A DNA stretch of 64,000 nt, from NCBI GenBank assembly GCA_050633285.1, contig JBOEGG010000002.1, positions 124,001-188,000 of the forward strand, read 5' to 3'. A model generated the notes under the pieces. The model ran no database searches and had not been told where the DNA came from. It saw only the letters and a program-made list of their open reading frames with translations. Positions 35,999 through 44,707 of this stretch are shown here, in pieces (within the stretch, counting starts at the first letter, position 1; every line of letters starts with the position of its first letter). Made by a program: the position numbers and the translations under genes. The stretch comes from UBA1672 sp050633285 (GTDB taxonomy: Bacteria > Pseudomonadota > Alphaproteobacteria > Micavibrionales > Micavibrionaceae).

Positions 35999-37387
35999 TT
36001 ATTCCATTGCCTTGATTATGTTCTCTGTCATTTTCTTGGCATCATCAAGAAGCATCATTGTATTGTCGGCAAAGAAAAGAGGGTTATCAATACCGGCATA
36101 ACCCGCACCCATAGAGCGTTTTACGAATAAAACAGTCTTGGCATTCTCCACATCAAGAATAGGCATACCATAGATCGGAGAGCTAGGATCATTCTTAGCC
36201 GCAGGGTTTGTAATGTCGTTTGCCCCGATGACATAGGCGACATCTGCTTGTGCAAAATCACGGTTAACGTCTTCCATTTCAAAGACTTCATCATATGGCA
36301 CGTTGGCTTCGGCAAGTAAGACATTCATATGGCCGGGCATTCTTCCGGCAACAGGGTGAATGGCATATGTCACATCAACCCCTTGTTTCTTGAGTATATC
36401 ACCCATCTCACGTAATGCATGTTGTGCTTGGGCAACGGCCATTCCGTATCCGGGAACAATTATAACTTTTGAAGCATTCTGCATGATATATGCCGCATCT
36501 TCTGCCGCACCTATTTTTGCATTACGATCCCCTGTATGTGCGCTTTGCTCTGCTTGTTCTTCTGCACCAAAGCCGCCGAGTATAACGCTTAAAAATGAGC
36601 GGTTCATCCCTTTACACATAATATAAGAGAGGATAGCACCTGATGCACCGACAAGTGCTCCTGTAACAATTAAAAGATTATTGTGCAGTGTAAAGCCAAT
36701 GCCTGCTGCTGCCCAACCGGAGTAGGAGTTAAGCATCGAAACAATAACCGGCATATCCGCACCGCCAATAGGTATAATCATCAGAATACCAAGGGCAAGC
36801 GCAATCGCGGCAATAACCCAGAACCAAAAGGAACTACCACTCCAACATAAAAGGATAATAGTAAGGATAAGAACACCGCCCAAAATCGCGTTGATTTGGT
36901 GTTGCCCCTCAAATGTAATTGGTTTGCCGGATATCGTACCCTGTAACTTTCCCCATGCAATAAGAGACCCTGTGAATGTCACTGCACCGATAGCAAGGCC
37001 AATAGACATTTCGATTAAACTGATCGTTTTGATATCGCCATACGTACCGATACCGAATGCTTCAGGGTTATAAAAGGCCGCTCCGGCAACACAGACTGCT
37101 GCCAAGCCGACCAATGAATGAAATGCAGCCATAAGCTGGGGCAGGGAGGTCATCTCAATTGTTCTGGCAATATGTGTACCGATACTACCACCAATAGCGA
37201 TCGCCAGAATGACCCATGACCATGTTTCCACTTGTGGAGAAAATAGGCTTGTAACAATCGCAAGCCCCATACCGATCATGCCATAACGCAAACCCTGACG
37301 GGCACTTTCAGGGTGAGAAAGACCGCGTAATGCCAATATAAACAAAACAGAAGATGTTAGGTAAGCAAAAGAAGAAAGTATAGCCAT
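35999..37387 (-). CDS. pntB: NAD(P) transhydrogenase subunit beta
   Basis: PntB is the membrane-embedded and NADP(H)-binding part of the proton-translocating transhydrogenase, which makes NADPH from NADH using the proton gradient. The 462-residue protein has about nine membrane helices in the first 290 residues, then the NADP-binding domain III with PGYGMAVAQAQ and GANDITNPAAKNDP. It is the last pnt subunit gene of the minus-strand operon and is separated from pntAB by a secreted protein gene. Confidence 0.97.
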   Translation of the reverse strand: MAILSSFAYLTSSVLFILALRGLSHPESARQGLRYGMIGMGLAIVTSLFSPQVETWSWVILAIAIGGSIGTHIARTIEMTSLPQLMAAFHSLVGLAAVCVAGAAFYNPEAFGIGTYGDIKTISLIEMSIGLAIGAVTFTGSLIAWGKLQGTISGKPITFEGQHQINAILGGVLILTIILLCWSGSSFWFWVIAAIALALGILMIIPIGGADMPVIVSMLNSYSGWAAAGIGFTLHNNLLIVTGALVGASGAILSYIMCKGMNRSFLSVILGGFGAEEQAEQSAHTGDRNAKIGAAEDAAYIMQNASKVIIVPGYGMAVAQAQHALREMGDILKKQGVDVTYAIHPVAGRMPGHMNVLLAEANVPYDEVFEMEDVNRDFAQADVAYVIGANDITNPAAKNDPSSPIYGMPILDVENAKTVLFVKRSMGAGYAGIDNPLFFADNTMMLLDDAKKMTENIIKAME

Positions 37388-37410
37388 GTTATATATATCC
37401 CGTTCTTGTC

Positions 37411-38007
37411 CTAATTTTTCATTTCTTCAGTTGAGCAGGCAATGCCAGCCTCTTTATATTCCGGCGTATTGTACCTATCACGTAGCGCATCATAATGATC
37501 TGGTAGGTATTTTCCCACCTTATCCAAACAATAGAAGCTAATCATTTCCTTGCCTTTAACGCGGTAAGCGTGAATTTCGCCATTTCTCAACTGCGCAAGT
37601 GTGATACCAAAAAAACCATCAGCTGATTTCTCATTAATACCCTGAAGAATTTCTTGGATATCTGTATCCGAGTTTTCTGAATCTTTTTTCTCTTCTAAAC
37701 GTATTGAAACATGAGAACTGTTTTTTAAATCAATCCATTTCTCTGCGGGGTCCATTCCACGTTGTTCCATGCTTTGCCTATACCAGGTTTGTGTCGTATT
37801 CGAAGTGTGACTGTTAAAAATACTGGCAACGCGATTCGCCATTTCTTGGGCGTCTTCTTTACGAACTTGGACAGGGATACCATTACGTACAACAGAAACT
37901 TTTGCCCCTGTTCCAGATACAAAACTTGGGGATTTTGCAACGGCCGGCAAAGTGATAGCCATTAGAAAAATGGTTAAAATATATTGGGTGCGTTTCATAG
38001 TGTTCAT
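37411..38007 (-). CDS. Secreted protein of unknown function inside the pnt operon
   Basis: The 198-residue protein has a signal peptide (about 1-24, ending PAVAK). The mature part is soluble and charged with two cysteines. I do not recognise a family. Its start codon overlaps the pntAB stop, so translation is coupled, and pntB starts 23 bases after it. It therefore lies between two subunits of one membrane complex. A partner or assembly role for the transhydrogenase is possible but unproven; an insertion of an unrelated gene is the alternative. An in-frame ATG at 37998 is a second start candidate. Confidence 0.7.
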   Translation of the reverse strand: MNTMKRTQYILTIFLMAITLPAVAKSPSFVSGTGAKVSVVRNGIPVQVRKEDAQEMANRVASIFNSHTSNTTQTWYRQSMEQRGMDPAEKWIDLKNSSHVSIRLEEKKDSENSDTDIQEILQGINEKSADGFFGITLAQLRNGEIHAYRVKGKEMISFYCLDKVGKYLPDHYDALRDRYNTPEYKEAGIACSTEEMKN

Positions 38008-38420
38008 CCCTTTTTCTTAAACATGTGTAACATGCGTTGGGTAATAATAAAGCCACCGAAAATATTGACTGAAGCAAACACAACGGCCAAAAATCCAAGG
38101 AATGTTGCAAACCCTGATGCCGATGCTGCGCCCGTGGCCATAACCGCACCAACGATAATAACAGAAGAGATTGCATTCGTTATACCCATAAGCGGAGAGT
38201 GGAGGGCAGGCGTAACACGCCAGACAACGTGATACCCGACAAAACATGCAAGTACAAAGACAGTTAAGCCTGTAATAATGAACGGTTCACTATGCGCATT
38301 GCTTTGCTCAATAATCTCACCCGCTTCCGCCGCCAATTTTCCGGCTTCATCGGAAAGTTCCTGAAAACGTGTCGCAAGGTCAGTAACGCTATCGGTTAAT
38401 GTTCTTTCTTTATCGGACAT
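38004..38420 (-). CDS. pntAB: NAD(P) transhydrogenase subunit alpha 2
   Basis: This is the small membrane subunit of the split (three-gene) transhydrogenase found in alphaproteobacteria. The 138-residue protein has a charged helical N-terminal extension of about 45 residues, then three to four membrane helices with the conserved VTPALHSPLMGITNAIS segment. It directly abuts pntAA and overlaps the next gene. Confidence 0.95.
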   Translation of the reverse strand: MSDKERTLTDSVTDLATRFQELSDEAGKLAAEAGEIIEQSNAHSEPFIITGLTVFVLACFVGYHVVWRVTPALHSPLMGITNAISSVIIVGAVMATGAASASGFATFLGFLAVVFASVNIFGGFIITQRMLHMFKKKG

Positions 38421-39634
38421 TATTTACTCTCCTTCTTGGCCTCAGAAGTTTTCTTGTCTTTGTCAGCTTTCGGCTTTTCTTTTTTTGCTGCCGCGCTGAT
38501 GAAATTAGGGTGTACAATTTCCCCATCTTTGGTCATGCAAACACCCTGAATAATTTCATCATCCCAATCAATAGAAAGATCTTTTGTTTCTGTATCAATA
38601 ATGAGCTTTAGAAGGTGGAACAAATTCCGTGCGTAAAGTGCAGAGGTATCGGCGGCAAGCCTGCTTGGTATATTTAAATGCCCGATAATGGTAACGCCAT
38701 TCTTTTCAATAACCTCTCCTGCCTTTGCAGAGGCACAGTTACCACCGGCTTCAACGGCCATATCAACAATAACTGAACCGGTCTTCATGGATTTAACCAT
38801 ATTTGCATTGATAAGCTTAGGCGCGGGACGTCCCGGGATAAGGGCTGTTGTAATAACAATATCCTGCTTTGCGATATGCTCTTCAACCAACGCGGCCTGT
38901 TTTGCCTTGTAATCGTCGGACATTTCCTTCGCATAACCACCGGCAGTTTCGGCTTGTTTAAACTCATCATCTTCAACGGCGATAAAGTTCGCACCCAGAG
39001 ATTCAACTTGTTCTTTCGCAGCCGGGCGAACATCCGTTGCGGATACAACGGCACCTAAACGGCGCGCAGTTGCTATTGCTTGCAGACCGGCAACACCCGC
39101 GCCCATAACAAAGACTTTCGCAGGAGGAACTGTTCCGGCTGCCGTCATCATCATTGGGAATGCGTGCGGGTAATATTCTGTTGCATCTAAAACAGCCTTA
39201 TACCCCGCCAGGTTTGATTGTGATGAGAGTACGTCCATGCTTTGCGCGCGACTAATGCGTGGAATGAACTCCATGGAGAATGCTGTCACATGTGCTTTTG
39301 CACAGTCCTTCAATATAGTCTTATTCGCATAAGGCGCAAATAGAGCAAGGATAATAGCATTTTTTCGAATGTCTTTCAGTTCCTCGGCGTTCGGAGCCTG
39401 AACTTTCAAAACGACATCGGCCCCTTTAACAGTATCGGTATAATTTTTTGCAATTTTCGCACCAGCATCCTTGTAATCGGAATCAAGAATAGAGGCTTGT
39501 TCACCTGCATGGCTTTCGACGGTTAAGCTGCATCCAAGTTGAATGAGCTTCTTTACAGTTTCAGGTGATGCGGCAACGCGTCTCTCACCTGATTGTGTTT
39601 CTTTCGGGATAGCAATTTTTAGTCCCACGATCAT
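38420..39634 (-). CDS. pntAA: NAD(P) transhydrogenase subunit alpha 1
   Basis: PntAA is the soluble NAD(H)-binding domain I of the transhydrogenase. The 404-residue protein has the family N-terminus (IAIPKETQSGERRVA), the NAD-binding VMGAGVAGLQA and ATDVRPA region, and the mobile loop near KTGSVIVDMA. A Lys/Glu-rich tail ends the protein. It is the first gene of the minus-strand pnt operon. Confidence 0.97.
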   Translation of the reverse strand: MIVGLKIAIPKETQSGERRVAASPETVKKLIQLGCSLTVESHAGEQASILDSDYKDAGAKIAKNYTDTVKGADVVLKVQAPNAEELKDIRKNAIILALFAPYANKTILKDCAKAHVTAFSMEFIPRISRAQSMDVLSSQSNLAGYKAVLDATEYYPHAFPMMMTAAGTVPPAKVFVMGAGVAGLQAIATARRLGAVVSATDVRPAAKEQVESLGANFIAVEDDEFKQAETAGGYAKEMSDDYKAKQAALVEEHIAKQDIVITTALIPGRPAPKLINANMVKSMKTGSVIVDMAVEAGGNCASAKAGEVIEKNGVTIIGHLNIPSRLAADTSALYARNLFHLLKLIIDTETKDLSIDWDDEIIQGVCMTKDGEIVHPNFISAAAKKEKPKADKDKKTSEAKKESK

Positions 39635-39644
39635 CGTCCCTCTA

Positions 39645-39733
39645 GATGTAGTTTGGATAGAAAACAGAATGCACGATTTAATTGAGATTGTGAAGAAGAA
39701 TAATCTGGATTAAGTAAAAGTAAAAACTACATC
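39645..39733. repeat. Long-range inverted repeat in the pntAA-TolC divergent region
   Basis: GATGTAGTTT at 39645-39654 is perfectly complementary to AAACTACATC at 39724-39733. The first arm lies 11 bases upstream of the pntAA start codon. A further palindrome, TAATCTGGATTA, is centred between them (39701-39712). They may be regulator-binding half-sites. No protein can be assigned. Confidence 0.5.
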
Positions 39734-39775
39734 ATTTTATTTCGTGTAATATATTTATTTTAAAGGAGGATAGCC

Positions 39776-39859
39776 TTGAATACTGTCCTTCCTTTTGATA
39801 ATATTTTATATCTTTTGGCGCTGTTCTTGCGCCGTGTGTTTACATTGCTTGGTATTTGA
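39776..39859 (+). CDS. Putative 27-residue leader peptide coupled to the TolC-like gene
   Basis: A near-ideal ribosome site (AAAGGAGGA, 39762-39770) precedes a TTG codon at 39776. The frame encodes a short hydrophobic peptide with a central Leu-rich run and RR, and stops with a TGA that overlaps the ATG of the TolC-like gene (TGATG). The TolC-like gene itself has no recognisable Shine-Dalgarno sequence, so its translation probably depends on ribosomes finishing this leader. A GGCGC/GCGCC hairpin at 39817-39833 lies inside the leader. The reading is inferred from signals, not from homology. Confidence 0.5.
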   Translation: MNTVLPFDNILYLLALFLRRVFTLLGI

Positions 39860-41190
39860 TGCGTAAAAAAATAGTGCTATTGTACTTATGTGCGGCTTTA
39901 GGAGGCGTTTATGCTTCCTGCGCTTCTGTTTCTGCGCAAGGTGTACGCGAAACTGTATTACAAGCATTGGATCAGCACCCCGCAATTGAAGGTGCAGAAT
40001 ATAATCATAAGGCTGCACAACATGATAAAGAGGCTGAATATTCCGGTTTCTATCCCGAAATTTCTGCATCAGCGACGGCTGGTCGTGTGTTCCAAGATAA
40101 TTCAACAAGTCGCGGCCTAACGGTTGATCGAGGGGCTGCATATTCAGGGTTTGGTGAGGGGAACATTGCCCTTAAACAAATGTTGTTTGACGGGTTGGAG
40201 ACTAAATTCCGTGTACATGCTGCCAATGCGCGTATTGAACATTCTTTTTATAATCTGTTGGACGTTAAAAGCGGTATAGTTTTGCGTGCTGCGCAAAGCC
40301 ATATTGATATTTTACGCGTCCGCTCTGCGTTACTATTATTAGAAGATCAGATGAGCCTGATAGAAGATTATGTTTCCCGTATTTCTGATCTTGTTACAGA
40401 TGGTGGAGCGGATGAAACAGAGTTACAGCAGGCGCGTGATGTTTTTATGATTGCCTCGGGCACACGTGCAGATTATGAAGGACAGCTTGCAGCAGCAGAA
40501 GCCTCATATTTTGAAGTGACAGGGCAAATGCCTGCGGATGATTTGGATATACCAAAGACTTTAGCGAGTGAAATAAATGAAAATATTTCTGATGTTCTAC
40601 GTGAAGTAAAAGAAAACCACCCGATGCTAATGGCCGCGCGTATGACATCAAAGGCGGCGCGTCATGATATGAAGGCGGAGCATAGCAAAATATACCCGGA
40701 TATCAGTGGAGAACTCTCATATCTCAAAAATGATAAGAAAGACCTTGTCGGTGGGGAGGCAAGGGATGCGCGCGCGGTTGTTCGAATGAACTGGAATTTC
40801 TCAACGGGCGGTCGTGAGTTTTCTTCTGTACGTAAAAAGCGTGAAGAGCATTACGAGGCTCTATCCAATTACGAAGTGATGGAGCGTGAGTTACAGCGTG
40901 ACATCTATCAATCATATGCAATGAGACGGACATTCGCACGTAAATTGCAACTCGCAAAGGAACGCGTGGATTTAAATGAAAAACTGTTACAGACATATGT
41001 AACGCAGTTTGAAGGTGCACGGATTAGTTTGTTGAGCCTTATGAAGACAGAAAGCCAATTATTTAATGCACGCCTCGAAGAAAGTGATAATATATACTAT
41101 CATCTTTCATCGGAATATACTGTGCTCTCATATCTTGGGCGCATCCACGATGTCGTGACGAACGAAACTGCGTTAGAAACTCTTGAGTAA
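39859..41190 (+). CDS. TolC family outer-membrane channel of a type I secretion system
   Basis: The 443-residue protein has a signal peptide (about 1-22) and the duplicated helical outer-membrane efflux protein pattern. The recognisable starts of the two repeats are ALDQHPAIEGAEYN and VKENHPMLMAARMTS. TolC proteins form the outer channel for type I secretion and efflux. The ABC transporter and membrane-fusion genes follow, so export is its likely job. It belongs to the LapE/AggA-like kind. The ATG at 39859 overlaps the leader stop. Confidence 0.9.
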   Translation: MRKKIVLLYLCAALGGVYASCASVSAQGVRETVLQALDQHPAIEGAEYNHKAAQHDKEAEYSGFYPEISASATAGRVFQDNSTSRGLTVDRGAAYSGFGEGNIALKQMLFDGLETKFRVHAANARIEHSFYNLLDVKSGIVLRAAQSHIDILRVRSALLLLEDQMSLIEDYVSRISDLVTDGGADETELQQARDVFMIASGTRADYEGQLAAAEASYFEVTGQMPADDLDIPKTLASEINENISDVLREVKENHPMLMAARMTSKAARHDMKAEHSKIYPDISGELSYLKNDKKDLVGGEARDARAVVRMNWNFSTGGREFSSVRKKREEHYEALSNYEVMERELQRDIYQSYAMRRTFARKLQLAKERVDLNEKLLQTYVTQFEGARISLLSLMKTESQLFNARLEESDNIYYHLSSEYTVLSYLGRIHDVVTNETALETLE

Positions 41191-41239
41191 ATCAACATTC
41201 ATATAGGGGGCACTTATCCAAACGCAGGTAAAAAAGCGC

Positions 41240-43384
41240 ATGAAAAAAAATAAAAAACAGTCCGGTGATGTGATCTTGGACTGTCTTGTTTTTCTATGTG
41301 AGCATTTCGGTAAATTAAAATCGGCAGAGACACTAAAAGCGGGGCTTGCCTATGATGAAGGTGGTATGGGCCCTGAGCTGTTTTGTGAAGCAGCGGAGCG
41401 CACCGGACTAAATGCACATATCGTAAGAAAAGAAAAACTGGATCAAATTGTTAATCCTGTTCTTCCATGTGTTTTATTTTTAAAAGACAATAATGTGGTT
41501 GTTTTGCTTGAAATGGATAAAAATGCGGATAGTGCAACTGTCTTTATTCCTGAAAGTGGATCGGTAAAGAATATTACATTTGGTGAGCTTGAGGATAGCT
41601 ATACCGGATACACAATTTTTGTACACCCGCGCGCAGAGTTTAATCAAAACCATGATCAACGCAGAAACGGAAACCAGCCCGGGCATTGGTTTTGGGGACT
41701 TATAAAGCAAAATAGGTCGATCTACGTCATGGTTATGCTCGCATCGCTTTTCATAAACTTGTTTGCGCTGGTTAGTCCGTTATTTGTAATGACTGTTTAT
41801 GATCGTGTCATTCCGAATAATGCAATTGAAACAGGTTGGGCACTTGGTATAGGTGCGCTTGTCGCATTCTTCTTTGATTTTCTGTTCCGCTCTATCCGTG
41901 GTTACCTCCTTGATTTTGCCGGGCGTAAAACAGATATCCTCGCATCACGTCGTTTGTTCAATCATGTCCTTGATATGCGCTTGGTTGATCGTCCGGGCTC
42001 TAGTGGTAGTTTTGCCAACATGCTGGGTAATTTTGATACGGTTAGAGAGTTCTTCACCTCTGCAACAATTACTGCGATTGTAGACCTTCCTTTTACAATC
42101 TTGTTTATGTTCTTTGTGTTCCAACTTGGTGGCGGTATTGCTCTTATTTTATGTGCATTGATTATGGTTGTTATATTCACAGGGTTTATTTTACAAGCCA
42201 GCTTGAAAAATCTCGTTCATGAATCCATGCAGGCATCACAAAGCAGACACGGTCTTTTGGTTGAGGTTATCGCCGGACTTGAAACGATAAAGGCAAATCA
42301 CGCGGATGGCCGTTTTCGCGCACGTTATGGTGCATATATCGCCGATGATGCCGCCTATGCGCAAAAATCACGACTTTTATCATCTTTGGGTGTGAATATT
42401 GCGACATTCGCGCAACAAAGCGCATCTGTTTTCATTATTCTTGCCGGGATGTATCTGGTGCAAGACGGGTTGATGAGTGTTGGCGCGCTTATCGCCTGTG
42501 TTATTCTCGGGGGGCGGGCAATTGCGCCGGTCGGGCAGGTCGCAAATTTAATCACAAAATACCATCTGGCAGATCGTTCCTTGAAAATGTTGAACGATAT
42601 CATGGATAAAGAGCCGGAGTCGGACACAATGCGTGAGTTCCTGCACCGCCCGAATCTGTCTGGTGATATAAAATTCGAAAAAGTATCCTTTGAATACGAA
42701 ACTACGCAGCTCAAGGTCTTGGATGGTATATCCTTTTCAATAAAGGCAGGGGAACGCGTCGGCATAATCGGCCGTGTAGGTTCAGGAAAAAGCACGATTG
42801 CGAAGCTTTTGCTGAAACTCTATGAACCGAATGACGGAACTATCTTGGTTGATAATACAGATTACAGGCAAATAGATCCCGCAGATCTACGTAAAAACAT
42901 GGCCTATATCTCACAAGATGTGACATTGTTTCAGGGGACTGTGCGCGAAAATATAACCGCCTCAAAACCAAACGCGAGTGAAGAAGAACTTCTTACCTGT
43001 GCCAAAGCAGCCGGTGTGCATGAATTTATTTCCCGCCATCCAATGGGGTATGATGCATTGGTCGGAGAGCGTGGAAACTTCTTCTCAGGTGGGCAAAGGC
43101 AGGCAATTGCCCTGGCACGTGCGATGATAACCCAACCAAATATCCTATTATTTGATGAACCGACAAGTGCAATGGATATGCAAGCAGAGCAGCAATTCTG
43201 TGAGTATGTTCAAAATCAAACAGATGACCGAACGCTTATTCTTGTGACACATAAAAATTCAATGCTGCAACTTGTTGATCGGTTAATTCTCCTACATGAA
43301 GGTAAGATCATTATGGATGATGCGCGCGACAAGGTAATTGCTGCACTACAGTCCGGTGAAGTGCATGTGAAGGAGCAGGTATAA
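41240..43384 (+). CDS. Type I secretion ABC transporter (LapB/LssB-like)
   Basis: The 714-residue protein has an N-terminal C39-like domain (about 1-135). The catalytic cysteine position is not recognisable, so it is likely a non-cleaving, substrate-binding domain. A six-helix ABC membrane domain follows (about 155-440), then an ATPase domain with Walker A GRVGSGKST near 511, signature FSGGQRQAI near 615 and Walker B ILLFDEPTSAMD. This architecture is typical of exporters of large RTX adhesins. No substrate gene lies in the window. The stop overlaps the next start. Confidence 0.92.
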   Translation: MKKNKKQSGDVILDCLVFLCEHFGKLKSAETLKAGLAYDEGGMGPELFCEAAERTGLNAHIVRKEKLDQIVNPVLPCVLFLKDNNVVVLLEMDKNADSATVFIPESGSVKNITFGELEDSYTGYTIFVHPRAEFNQNHDQRRNGNQPGHWFWGLIKQNRSIYVMVMLASLFINLFALVSPLFVMTVYDRVIPNNAIETGWALGIGALVAFFFDFLFRSIRGYLLDFAGRKTDILASRRLFNHVLDMRLVDRPGSSGSFANMLGNFDTVREFFTSATITAIVDLPFTILFMFFVFQLGGGIALILCALIMVVIFTGFILQASLKNLVHESMQASQSRHGLLVEVIAGLETIKANHADGRFRARYGAYIADDAAYAQKSRLLSSLGVNIATFAQQSASVFIILAGMYLVQDGLMSVGALIACVILGGRAIAPVGQVANLITKYHLADRSLKMLNDIMDKEPESDTMREFLHRPNLSGDIKFEKVSFEYETTQLKVLDGISFSIKAGERVGIIGRVGSGKSTIAKLLLKLYEPNDGTILVDNTDYRQIDPADLRKNMAYISQDVTLFQGTVRENITASKPNASEEELLTCAKAAGVHEFISRHPMGYDALVGERGNFFSGGQRQAIALARAMITQPNILLFDEPTSAMDMQAEQQFCEYVQNQTDDRTLILVTHKNSMLQLVDRLILLHEGKIIMDDARDKVIAALQSGEVHVKEQV

Positions 43385-44697
43385 TGGCAGTAAAAGATAC
43401 TGATTTCATGTGTGAGCTTGAGGCCGCTACCCGTATGCGTCCGTCCAAGCCAGTTGTTATTATGCTTTTTGCTATTGCCGCGTTTATTACCTTTTTCTTG
43501 ATCTGGGCCGCAGTAACAGAAGTACAAGAAGTAACGCGAGGGCAAGGGCAGGTTATCCCTTCGCAAGAAGTGCAAATTATCCAAAGCCTTGAGGGCGGCA
43601 TCCTGCAAGAGCTCTTGATTCAAAAAGGAGATATTGTACGAAAGGGGCAGGTACTCTTGCGAATTCGTGATGTGCACTTTGCCTCTGAACAACGCGGCAG
43701 CAAAGCACAGTTCCTAAGTTTGGAAGTCAAGAAAGCACGCCTGAGCGCAGAGGCAAACGCAACAGAATTCACACTCTCTGATGATGTAATATCTAAAGCG
43801 GGTGAAATAGCGATGAATGAACGCGCGTTGTATGAATCCAGACAAAAGGAATTACAGAGTGCATATGCCATTTATGATGAGCGCATTAAGAAAGCGAGCG
43901 CGAACTTAAAAGAGGTTAAAGCGGAGATTAGAGGGCTATCCGAGAATAAGCGTCTCTTGAATAAAGAATTATCCATGACCCGTGAAATGGTTGCAAAACG
44001 CGCTGTCCCTAAATTGGAACAAATTCGATTAGAGAGGCAGGCTGCTGAAATTACCGGACAGATTAATGCGCGTAAGGAAGAGACAAAAGGACTGGATGCA
44101 GAGCTGGCAGGTGCAAAGAAAGAACATGAAAATCAAGGCGATAACTTTCGTTCTGTTGCATTAGAAGAGCTAAACGAAGTTGAAACACAAATGGCTGCGT
44201 TAAAGGAAAGCTTAAAGTCTATAGGTGATCGTGTAGAGCGTACAGAAATACGCGCACCTGTTGATGGTATTGTGAATCAAATTATGATCCAGACTATCGG
44301 CGGTGTCATTGAACCTGCAATGAAATTGGTTGAAATCGTTCCGACAAATGATGAATTGAAAATTATTGCACAAGTACGACCGAACGAAATTGCCTTCATA
44401 AAAATAAACCAACCGGTAAAGGTTAAAATCACGGCCTATGATGCACAAAAATATGGAGCATTAGAAGGGCATGTGAAACGTATTGCCGCAAATAGTACAA
44501 AAGACCGTGAGGGGAATACGTTGTTTGAGCTGGAAGTACGCACAGAGAAAAACTTCCTTGGCGCGGCTGATGCACCGTTGCCTATCACGACAGGAATGGT
44601 TGCCGATATTGATGTTATTACGGGTAAACGTACAATTTTGAATTATCTTATTAAACCATTTCACCGTGGTTTAGAGCGCGCTTTAAAAGAGCGTTAG
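43384..44697 (+). CDS. HlyD family type I secretion periplasmic adaptor
   Basis: The 437-residue adaptor has one membrane helix (about 24-46), a split biotinyl-lipoyl domain (GGILQELLIQKGD near 66 and RAPVDGIVNQI near 295) and a long coiled-coil hairpin between them. A beta-barrel domain ends the protein. It links the ABC transporter to the TolC-like channel. TAATG overlap with the transporter gene indicates coupling. Confidence 0.94.
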   Translation: MAVKDTDFMCELEAATRMRPSKPVVIMLFAIAAFITFFLIWAAVTEVQEVTRGQGQVIPSQEVQIIQSLEGGILQELLIQKGDIVRKGQVLLRIRDVHFASEQRGSKAQFLSLEVKKARLSAEANATEFTLSDDVISKAGEIAMNERALYESRQKELQSAYAIYDERIKKASANLKEVKAEIRGLSENKRLLNKELSMTREMVAKRAVPKLEQIRLERQAAEITGQINARKEETKGLDAELAGAKKEHENQGDNFRSVALEELNEVETQMAALKESLKSIGDRVERTEIRAPVDGIVNQIMIQTIGGVIEPAMKLVEIVPTNDELKIIAQVRPNEIAFIKINQPVKVKITAYDAQKYGALEGHVKRIAANSTKDREGNTLFELEVRTEKNFLGAADAPLPITTGMVADIDVITGKRTILNYLIKPFHRGLERALKER

Positions 44698-44707
44698 GAG
44701 CTGATAC

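Noticed and set aside
35958..36000. AAATACTT/AAGTATTT inverted repeat between pntB and the hydrolase gene
   Set aside because: The arms are short and AT-rich, and the spacing is long; chance is a sufficient explanation.
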